This document shows, in pieces, positions 1-5,235 of a stretch of 5,803 nucleotides of DNA. Position 1 is the stretch's first letter. Every line of letters starts with the position of its first letter. A model generated the notes under the pieces. The model was not told where the DNA came from and did not search any database. It saw only the letters and a program-made list of their open reading frames with translations. The position numbers were made by a program, and so were the translations under genes. Origin of the DNA: Cycloclasticus sp. (lineage in GTDB: Bacteria; Pseudomonadota; Gammaproteobacteria; Methylococcales; Cycloclasticaceae); assembly GCA_018066825.1 (NCBI GenBank), contig JAGPVU010000044.1, positions 1-5,803 on the forward strand. Reading direction: 5' to 3'.

Positions 1-611
1 AACCGTTTATAAATGAGTTGGCTATTGTCATAGTTCATTGCCATATTGACTAAGATGTAAGACGTGCGTGAATAGTCTGCGCGTTTTAATACTTTTAATA
101 AGGAGAACGAGTCTGTCAGTGAGGTGGGCTCAGGCGTGATAATGACGATAGAGAATTGTGCTGCTTTGACAAAATCGAGCACATCGTCACTAATCCCTGC
201 CGCCGTATCTATGATCAGATAATCAAATTCTTGTTGTAATTGATCTAAGGCCAATAAGAGCACATCTTTTTGCTCGGCGGTCAAATGAGTGTACTCGGCA
301 ACGCCAGTAGCGCCCGGTACAATCTTTAATCCACGGGGGCCATCAATGATGATGTCTTTTAAGGTTTTTTCGCCGTTAAGTAGGTGTTGTAGCGTGTATT
401 TAGGCTGTAAACCCAATAAAATATTGATGTTAGCCAAACTGGCATCAGCATCAAATACGCACACTTTTTTATTGAGTGCAGTAAGCGCCAGTGCTAAATT
501 CGTCGAGGTGCTGCTTTTACCAACCCCGCCTTTACCACTGGTGATGGTGATAACTCGGGCTTTAGGGCTTTTATTGCCCTTGATGTTGGTATTGCTGTAG
601 GCTAATTCCAT
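1..611 (-). CDS. FlhG/MinD-like P-loop ATPase (ParA/MinD superfamily), C-terminus missing
   Basis: About 203 residues are visible; the gene runs off the left edge. A deviant Walker A motif, SGKGGVGKSS, sits at residues 25-34 with the signature lysine K27 and the phosphate-binding K32. The Walker A' element DADASLANIN (54-63) and the Walker B segment YLIIDTAAG (131-139) follow. In this family ATP drives dimerisation, often on the membrane or on a partner, and controls flagellum number, division-site placement or cargo and chromosome positioning. The A' motif followed by LLGLQPKYTLQHLL resembles FlhG/FleN more than plasmid ParA. However, no FlhF or other flagellar gene is adjacent on the visible side, where the neighbour is a divergent cysZ. 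The role is therefore open: flagellar number regulator, polar positioning factor or orphan MinD-like protein. The start at 611 is chosen because GGTG lies 9 nt upstream; in-frame GTG (623) and TTG (626) starts lack such a site. The C-terminal helix that would show membrane targeting is outside the window. Confidence 0.9.
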   Translation of the reverse strand, partial: MELAYSNTNIKGNKSPKARVITITSGKGGVGKSSTSTNLALALTALNKKVCVFDADASLANINILLGLQPKYTLQHLLNGEKTLKDIIIDGPRGLKIVPGATGVAEYTHLTAEQKDVLLLALDQLQQEFDYLIIDTAAGISDDVLDFVKAAQFSIVIITPEPTSLTDSFSLLKVLKRADYSRTSYILVNMAMNYDNSQLIYKR

Positions 612-620
612 TCTTTTATT

Positions 621-624
621 CACC
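621..624 (-). promoter_or_regulatory. Ribosome binding site for the MinD-like gene
   Basis: GGTG on the minus strand lies 9 nt before the ATG at 611 and matches the end of the AGGAGGTG consensus. It overlaps the alternative in-frame GTG at 623 and so favours the ATG as the true start. Confidence 0.5.
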
Positions 625-638
625 AACGTGTGTCTATA

Positions 639-657
639 CAATTGCGTACTTTAATTG
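639..657. repeat. Inverted repeat CAATT-N9-AATTG, possible operator
   Basis: Perfect 5-bp arms separated by 9 bp lie in the divergent intergenic region. The spacing suits a dimeric helix-turn-helix regulator, but arms this short in AT-rich DNA can arise by chance. No regulator is identified. Confidence 0.3.
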
Positions 658-658
658 G

Positions 659-671
659 TTGATTCTATCAA
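659..671. repeat. Inverted repeat TTGAT-N3-ATCAA, possible operator
   Basis: Perfect 5-bp arms with a 3-bp centre lie 1 bp after the CAATT/AATTG repeat and about 37 bp before the cysZ start. It could be an operator or part of a promoter. Chance occurrence is not excluded. Confidence 0.3.
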
Positions 672-708
672 ATAAGCACATCCATCAGTGGACTATTTAC
701 CGTAACAA

Positions 709-1437
709 ATGAAAATTAAAACAAGCAAACTACAGGGCGGGGCAGGGTATTTTATAGCCGGCATCCATTTGGTGTTTCATCCAAGTTTGAGGCGCTATAT
801 CGTCATTCCTTTACTGATTAATACGCTTCTTTTTAGTGTCGCAAGCTGGGTTCTTTGGCATTATTTAATGACCACCGTCGATGCGATGCTACCGAGTTGG
901 CTAGATTGGTTAGCTTGGCTAATTTTACCCGTGTTTATCATCAGCCTTTTATCGGTGGTGTATTACGGTTTTACAATAGTGGCCAATATCATTGCCGCTC
1001 CTTTTTATGGTCTCTTGGCTAAAGCGGTAGAGGCTCATTTAAAAGGCGAGACACCCGCTACCGCGAGTAACAGCTCAATGATTAAAGAAGCCATCAGTAT
1101 TACCTTATCTGAACTGAGAAAACTATGGTATTACCTAGTGCGCGCGACCCCGTTGTTGTTATTGTCGTTTGTCCCCGGTATTAATGTATTTAGCTTGCCT
1201 GTTTGGTTATTATTTAGCGCTTGGTTTTTGAGTTTTGAATACGCCGGGTATGCGTTTGAAAATCATGCCATTTTATTCGAACAACAAAAACAGGTACTAC
1301 GTAGGTCTCGCTGGACCAGTTTAAGTTTTGGCGGCTGTAGCTTGCTTGCGACGATGGTACCGGTTGTAAATTTTTTGGTACCCGCTATCTCTGTAGCGGG
1401 TGCGACTAAAATGTTAATCGATAGGGGGGACGTTTAA
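709..1437 (+). CDS. cysZ: Sulfate transporter CysZ
   Basis: The 242-residue protein belongs to the CysZ family, inner-membrane proteins that import sulfate for assimilation to cysteine. E. coli CysZ is about 253 residues. Recognisable family segments are the N-terminal GGAGYFIAGIHLVFHPSLRR (10-29), IAAPFYGLLAKAVEAHL (95-111; E. coli has AAPFNGLLAE), FVPGIN (154-159), the LLFSAWFLSFEYAGYAFENH stretch (167-186) and the C-terminal VPVVNFLVPAISVAGATKM (217-235). Hydrophobic segments lie at about 29-52, 65-98, 141-176 and 206-232, as expected for this membrane protein. The start is the ATG at 709. Only a distant GTGGA (689-693, 15 nt away) resembles a ribosome binding site, so initiation may be weak, but the N-terminus aligns with the family there. 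No other sulfur gene is visible nearby. CysB control would be usual for the family but no site was recognised. It is convergent with mtaB, with a 36 bp gap. Confidence 0.93.
   Translation: MKIKTSKLQGGAGYFIAGIHLVFHPSLRRYIVIPLLINTLLFSVASWVLWHYLMTTVDAMLPSWLDWLAWLILPVFIISLLSVVYYGFTIVANIIAAPFYGLLAKAVEAHLKGETPATASNSSMIKEAISITLSELRKLWYYLVRATPLLLLSFVPGINVFSLPVWLLFSAWFLSFEYAGYAFENHAILFEQQKQVLRRSRWTSLSFGGCSLLATMVPVVNFLVPAISVAGATKMLIDRGDV
1378..1403. repeat. Strong inverted repeat inside the 3' end of cysZ
   Basis: ACCCGCTA (1380-1387) and TAGCGGGT (1394-1401) are perfect 8-bp arms around a 6-nt loop. In plus-strand RNA the stem extends by a U-G and a G-C pair to 10 bp (1378-1403). It ends 34 nt before the cysZ stop codon and lies about 70 nt beyond the mtaB stop on the other strand. 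No T-run follows the stem on either strand, so it is not a canonical intrinsic terminator. It could protect an mRNA 3' end or slow polymerase between the convergent genes. Confidence 0.45.
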
Positions 1438-1473
1438 CGGCCTTGCTTATTACCTGCCCAAAACGTGTGGTGC

Positions 1474-2763
1474 TTATGAATCAAAGCTTGCAACCATTGC
1501 GTTGTTATCAACAGCTTCCAAACGACACGCTTTAATCTGGTTACATATTGCAGCGGGATTAGATGTTATTGTTTTTACACGCAGATAGTTAGGTGTGTAA
1601 CCCATAACGACCGAACGCCCATCCTCGCCCGTGTGTTGAACATCTTCCCATAATACATCACAGTGACTACCAATAAATGAGGCCATGAGGGTATGCCGAG
1701 CCTTAGCCGTGAGTTGATGCAGTGCTTTACTGCGGCTTTTTTTACATACTGTTTCAACTTGCTCTGGCATAGTCGCTGCTTTTGTACCCTCACGCTTTGA
1801 ATAACTAAAAATGTGTAGGTCAGAAAACTTAACTTCATCAACAAAATCAAGGGTTTCCTGCCATTCTTTTTCACTTTCCCCAGGAAAACCCACAATAATA
1901 TCGGAGGTGATATTAATACCTGGCACAGCCACTCGTGCCGCCTTCACTAAAGAACGAAACTCATCGGTTTTACAACGCCGCGACATTCTCTTTAAAACCG
2001 TATCAGAGCCACTTTGTATAGGTAAATGTAAGTGCGGCATCAGTCTTGGGTTTTTAAATAGTTTAAAAAAGCCCGTTGGTAAGTCCCAAGGTTCTAATGA
2101 GCCCATGCGTATTCTAGGTACCGTGGTTTGCTCCAACAAGGTTGTGAGAAGGGCTAATAAATCGCTGTCGATATCGCTACCGTAACCACCTAGATGAACG
2201 CCAGTAATGACTATTTCATTAATACCCTGTTTATGAATAGCATTAACTTCATCAACTATATCTTTGATATTTCTGCTTTTTTCTTCACCTCTTGCGATGG
2301 TCACAATGCAAAAACTGCAACGGTAACGGCAGCCATCTTGCACCTTAATAAACGCGCGCTGACGACCACGCGCAAATAACGCCACCTCATTTGGCTCTGT
2401 CGCCATTGAGGGCATAGTCAGTTCATTGGTGTGTTCTAGTGTCAGCGCGACCAACTGGTCTTTTTGTTGATTATTGACGACTAAGTCTACACCTTGGAGT
2501 GAGGCGCTTTCATCGGCATTAAGCGTGGCGTAACAGCCACTAATAATGAGCTTAGCCTTTGGGTTGCTTGCATGTGTTTTACGAATTAATTGGCGCGATT
2601 TTCTTACTGCACTTTGGGTAACAGCACAGGTATTGATAACAAGCGCATCAGGTGCATCATTTTCTTGTACGATGAGGTGCCCTTTAGCACCAAAGTCATT
2701 CGCCCACGATTCAATTTCAGCCTCATTGAGACGACAGCCTAACGTTTTAAGGTGGACGCGCAT
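1474..2763 (-). CDS. mtaB: tRNA t6A37 methylthiotransferase MtaB
   Basis: This 429-residue enzyme is predicted to convert N6-threonylcarbamoyladenosine at tRNA position 37 to its 2-methylthio form (ms2t6A), next to the anticodon of ANN-decoding tRNAs. The N-terminal UPF0004 domain has the three cysteines that bind an auxiliary 4Fe-4S cluster: C10 (in KTLGC), C46 (in INTCAV) and C77 (in SGCYA). The radical-SAM domain carries the CxxxCxxC motif C145-C149-C152 followed by IVTIARG. Further family motifs are ITGVHLGGYG (186-195), LHLPIQSGSDTVLKRM (245-260) and SDIIVGFPGE (287-296). A TRAM-like RNA-binding tail follows at about 358-418. The start MRVHLKTLGC suits MtaB rather than MiaB or RimO. Length is close to the usual 430-450. 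The gene lies 25 bp downstream of, and in the same direction as, the acyltransferase-hydrolase gene, so the two are probably co-transcribed. Nothing looks damaged. Confidence 0.95.
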   Translation of the reverse strand: MRVHLKTLGCRLNEAEIESWANDFGAKGHLIVQENDAPDALVINTCAVTQSAVRKSRQLIRKTHASNPKAKLIISGCYATLNADESASLQGVDLVVNNQQKDQLVALTLEHTNELTMPSMATEPNEVALFARGRQRAFIKVQDGCRYRCSFCIVTIARGEEKSRNIKDIVDEVNAIHKQGINEIVITGVHLGGYGSDIDSDLLALLTTLLEQTTVPRIRMGSLEPWDLPTGFFKLFKNPRLMPHLHLPIQSGSDTVLKRMSRRCKTDEFRSLVKAARVAVPGINITSDIIVGFPGESEKEWQETLDFVDEVKFSDLHIFSYSKREGTKAATMPEQVETVCKKSRSKALHQLTAKARHTLMASFIGSHCDVLWEDVQHTGEDGRSVVMGYTPNYLRVKTITSNPAAICNQIKACRLEAVDNNAMVASFDS

Positions 2764-2773
2764 TAATCTAAAA

Positions 2774-2778
2774 CCTGT
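2774..2778 (-). promoter_or_regulatory. Ribosome binding site for mtaB
   Basis: ACAGG on the minus strand lies 10 nt upstream of the mtaB ATG, within the 25 bp gap after the preceding gene's stop codon. It is a modest Shine-Dalgarno match. Confidence 0.45.
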
Positions 2779-2786
2779 TTAAAAAC

Positions 2787-2804
2787 CGCTATTTTACGCT
2801 ATTT
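2787..2804. repeat. Short direct repeat CGCTATTT at the 3' end of the acyltransferase-hydrolase gene
   Basis: CGCTATTT occurs at 2787-2794 and 2797-2804, a 10-bp period that spans the TAG stop of the upstream gene. On the minus strand the pair sits between ACCCG and CGGTTTTT, giving a weak hairpin-like arrangement with a long loop just before mtaB. It may be chance or a weak intra-operon attenuator. Confidence 0.3.
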
Positions 2805-5098
2805 AACGGGTTTTTTATAAAGTCGATGATGCTTTGTTGGCAGTTATTGCTATTTTCATACAATATTCCGTGCCTAGACGATGCAACCCATTGGTATTGT
2901 CGTAAAGGTTTGTTAATCATTTTGAGTAAAACAGACAGACTGCAAGGGTCAACGATTGGATCGTTCTCCGCGTGCATCAATAAAACAGGGCAGGCCAATT
3001 GATGCAGTTGTTTTTTAGCCTCTTTAATCAGTAATAACAATTGATTAACACTGGTGATAGGCACGTGATGGTAGTTTATATTTGGATGCTCTGGCGAACT
3101 CTCGTTAAATGCAAAAAAACCACCCGTTGAAAGAAACTTTTGGCTTAAGAAATTAATACCATTAGCCAGTTTAACAAAGGGTAACCAAGGGTCTTTTAAT
3201 TCTATCGGAGTTGAACAGGCGCTGACGGAACTTATATTTAACGCGTTCTCGCTAGCGATGAGCAGCGATAATAAACTGCCCGTTGAAAACCCAACTAAAT
3301 GTACCTTGTCACTGTATTGGTGAGCAATGTGAATGCTTTGTAGTACTGATTGACGCCAGTCTTGCCAGCTACGTTGCTTTAAATCCCAAGGAGAGGTCCC
3401 GTGTCCTTTTAAGCGACAGCCGATAGCCAGATAACCTTGTTGTTGCAACTTAATAGCTAAGCCATGCATTTCAGCAGGGGTTGATAGTAAGCCGTGAATC
3501 AACACAACACATTCAGCATTGGCGTTTTTGGGCATTAAAATAAAAGGTTCAGCTGCTTCAGGATCAAACTGCTGTTGAGCATTAATTTCTTCATATCGTT
3601 TGTCTTTAAATAAAGCCTTATCCCATTCATATTCACGCACCTCATCGTCAATTAATAGGCTGGCAAAAGCAGCAGATTTATCTTTGTAAGCTAAATTCAT
3701 GCTATTTAGCACGGCATCCTTAACCGCTTTAATCGGCGACACTTCGTTGGCATAAACGGCCATGGGGTTTTTATAACGGATAGAATCAAAATCATGTTCC
3801 AGCGTAATTTGGTTAGTAAAAATATAATGTTCGTCGTCACAACGTAGTAAATTGGTACGGTAGGCGCTACGGAGAAACTGATCAAATGTTTGGCTATAGG
3901 TGGTGAGCAAGTTACGGTAAATAGCAGGGTTTTGAAGGGTCCGGTGAAAATTTAACGTGCCATACTGCTGTAAGGCTTTTATCACTAAGTAAATCAAACG
4001 GTGTAAGGTTTGTTTTTTTACATTTTCCTTACCTTGTTTGACGAATTGCATAATGATAGTTGCGGCTATATGTGCAATATTGATCGTCAGTTTTACGTAA
4101 ATCTCACGCATATAAACATCTCTTATTTTAAGCGCATTACGTTGATAACTAAGCCTAAATAATAAGTTATTCCAGCTTTTGGTCGATTGGGTTCGCAGAA
4201 AAATATCGTTTAAGGTTAAGTCGGCATGGGTCGTAAAAACCGAACTAAGCGCAGAATCAAATTTTGTCCAATAATTTTCCACGATAATTGGCGTGCCTAT
4301 TTGGATATCCATATCCGTGTCTTTGAGCAAGAAGTTACCTTCTATTAATAACTCTTCTGATAGCCTTTTTTGCACATTCTTAAAAAAGAATTGCACACCC
4401 CGTGTTAAGGCATTGCCACTGATCCTTAAGGGATAAAAGGTAATATTACAGGGTATGATGAGCGTCGGTTTTTTACTGACATCAATTAACGCTTGTTTAT
4501 CCTTAAAGCCTAATTCCGCCGACCAAAGGCTGAGCGTGTCATGTTGATCATCTTTACTTATTTCTCGTACGGCTGATTTAAAAATAGCCACGGCTAACGC
4601 AATAACTGCCGGCCCTGAATGATGTTTCCTGCGCTCACCATGTGAGCGTGAATACACACGATAACGCCCTGCATTATCTATACTTCGACGGTCCTTGACG
4701 ATACCACCTTCTGGAAAAGCGACTAATTTATGATTGTTAAGTATATCTTTAGCGACCAGGTACATGAGGTTATCTGCATTATTAGGTATACCCCCTAAGT
4801 CCTTTAGATAACGGCCAAGAATATTGTCACCAAATAACTCTTTAGATGCTATCGACCTAGATAAAAGCCGCGTTCTATCGTAAATTAGATATTGCGGTAT
4901 AAAAGTCTCAAATCGAGCAAAATGGTTAAACAAAAAAATATGCCCCGTATCCCACGCAGCTTGATTTCCATGTGTCCGTAAAGTTAATTTAAACAGTTTA
5001 AATAACGTTTTCATCACGTGGTAGGTCCAAAAATACGTCGTTGCGCGTATGGGTTGCGCGGCTGTGATTTTATTTGCTTTTTTAGTTCGCTCTGTCAT
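2789..5098 (-). CDS. Phospholipid acyltransferase-like / alpha-beta hydrolase fusion protein
   Basis: This 769-residue protein has at least two enzymatic parts. Residues ~50-280 resemble the PlsC/LPLAT glycerophospholipid acyltransferase fold. Block I is NHFARFE with H59 and E64 (HX4E, where HX4D is usual), a block II-like GGIP is at 102-105, FPEGG is at 128-132, and a block IV-like LIIPCNITFYPLR is at 213-225. Residues ~300-515 form a mostly helical region. Its INIAHIAATIIM (339-350) and IRYKNPMAVYANE (440-452) segments recall the C-terminal part of PlsB/DHAPAT-type enzymes; this resemblance is from memory. Residues ~525-765 are an alpha/beta hydrolase of monoglyceride-lipase or carboxylesterase type: oxyanion-loop HGLLST (535-540), nucleophile elbow GFSTG with S605, acid D713 in AENDP, and H743 in SRHG. 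No signal peptide or clear membrane span is seen, so it is probably cytosolic or peripheral on the inner membrane. A plausible role is transfer plus removal of acyl chains on lipids, with unknown substrate. AAAGG 6 nt upstream supports the start. It appears to lead an operon with mtaB. Confidence 0.87.
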   Translation of the reverse strand: MTERTKKANKITAAQPIRATTYFWTYHVMKTLFKLFKLTLRTHGNQAAWDTGHIFLFNHFARFETFIPQYLIYDRTRLLSRSIASKELFGDNILGRYLKDLGGIPNNADNLMYLVAKDILNNHKLVAFPEGGIVKDRRSIDNAGRYRVYSRSHGERRKHHSGPAVIALAVAIFKSAVREISKDDQHDTLSLWSAELGFKDKQALIDVSKKPTLIIPCNITFYPLRISGNALTRGVQFFFKNVQKRLSEELLIEGNFLLKDTDMDIQIGTPIIVENYWTKFDSALSSVFTTHADLTLNDIFLRTQSTKSWNNLLFRLSYQRNALKIRDVYMREIYVKLTINIAHIAATIIMQFVKQGKENVKKQTLHRLIYLVIKALQQYGTLNFHRTLQNPAIYRNLLTTYSQTFDQFLRSAYRTNLLRCDDEHYIFTNQITLEHDFDSIRYKNPMAVYANEVSPIKAVKDAVLNSMNLAYKDKSAAFASLLIDDEVREYEWDKALFKDKRYEEINAQQQFDPEAAEPFILMPKNANAECVVLIHGLLSTPAEMHGLAIKLQQQGYLAIGCRLKGHGTSPWDLKQRSWQDWRQSVLQSIHIAHQYSDKVHLVGFSTGSLLSLLIASENALNISSVSACSTPIELKDPWLPFVKLANGINFLSQKFLSTGGFFAFNESSPEHPNINYHHVPITSVNQLLLLIKEAKKQLHQLACPVLLMHAENDPIVDPCSLSVLLKMINKPLRQYQWVASSRHGILYENSNNCQQSIIDFIKNPLNSVK

Positions 5099-5104
5099 AA
5101 AAGG

Positions 5105-5109
5105 CCTTT
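5105..5109 (-). promoter_or_regulatory. Ribosome binding site for the acyltransferase-hydrolase gene
   Basis: AAAGG on the minus strand, 6 nt before the ATG at 5098, is the best Shine-Dalgarno in the window and fixes this start over the internal Met29. It forms one half of the perfect palindrome AAAGGCCTTT (5100-5109), which in RNA could partly occlude the site. Confidence 0.6.
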
Positions 5110-5161
5110 CGTTTTTGCCGGTTAATAATAGACGTATCTACCCATACCTAAATAGTAACCT

Positions 5162-5167
5162 TATAAT
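5162..5167 (+). promoter_or_regulatory. Candidate -10 box for the phosphopantetheinyl transferase gene
   Basis: An exact TATAAT lies 68 bp upstream of the ATG at 5236. At 17 bp spacing the -35 would be TACCCA (5139-5144), matching TTGACA in only 3 of 6 positions, so the promoter would be weak or activator-dependent. Confidence 0.4.
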
Positions 5168-5171
5168 AAAA

Positions 5172-5177
5172 TTTATA
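5172..5177 (-). promoter_or_regulatory. Candidate -10 box for the acyltransferase-hydrolase/mtaB operon
   Basis: TATAAA on the minus strand lies 73 bp upstream of the ATG at 5098. The -35 at 17 bp spacing (GTGTTA) is poor. It overlaps closely with the opposing plus-strand candidate, so the two promoters could interfere. Confidence 0.3.
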
Positions 5178-5235
5178 CCCTATTAAACTAAAAATAACAC
5201 TAAACTGAACTGCTTTGATCAAGCCAACAACCGCC

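Larger units (their letters stand above)
612..708. promoter_or_regulatory. Divergent control region between the MinD-like gene and cysZ
   Basis: This 97 bp gap must hold the 5' signals of both outward-facing genes. No convincing sigma70 promoter was found on either strand: the best minus-strand -35 (TTGATA at 666-671) has no good -10 at 16-18 bp, and the plus-strand candidates match in only half their positions. Two short inverted repeats lie in the middle and are listed separately. There is no strong Shine-Dalgarno before cysZ. Confidence 0.5.
5099..5235. promoter_or_regulatory. Divergent AT-rich promoter region
   Basis: This 137 bp gap separates the outward-facing acyltransferase-hydrolase and phosphopantetheinyl transferase genes. 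It is distinctly AT-rich in its middle (about 5150-5205) and contains -10-like boxes on both strands within 20 bp of each other, listed separately. A perfect 8-bp palindrome, TTGATCAA, lies at 5215-5222, 13 nt before the plus-strand gene's start. Confidence 0.55.

Noticed and set aside
289..600. 103-codon open frame on the plus strand
   Set aside because: It is antisense to the MinD-like gene, whose minus-strand translation carries clear Walker motifs; the plus-strand product resembles nothing known.
628..653. Possible sigma28 (FliA) promoter on the minus strand for the FlhG-like gene, starting at TAAAGTAC
   Set aside because: The -35-like half fits partly, but the -10 half (GACACACG) matches GCCGATAA in too few positions to support it.
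1575..1895. 106-codon open frame on the minus strand within mtaB
   Set aside because: It overlaps mtaB in another frame, and mtaB shows intact family motifs through this interval.
1897..2322. Threonine instead of the usual proline after the radical-SAM cysteines of MtaB (IVTIARG)
   Set aside because: As I recall, this variant occurs in other MtaB proteins, and all cluster-binding cysteines are intact, so it is not evidence of altered function.
1811..2782. Plus-strand open frames (1811-2185, 2194-2379, 2546-2782)
   Set aside because: All three lie antisense to the well-supported mtaB coding sequence and have no recognisable domains.
2786..2816. Possible intrinsic terminator CCG...CGGGTTTTTT on the plus strand
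   Set aside because: The stem is short with a mismatch and an ~18-nt loop, and no plus-strand gene lies upstream for it to terminate; the T-run falls inside the minus-strand gene's coding end.
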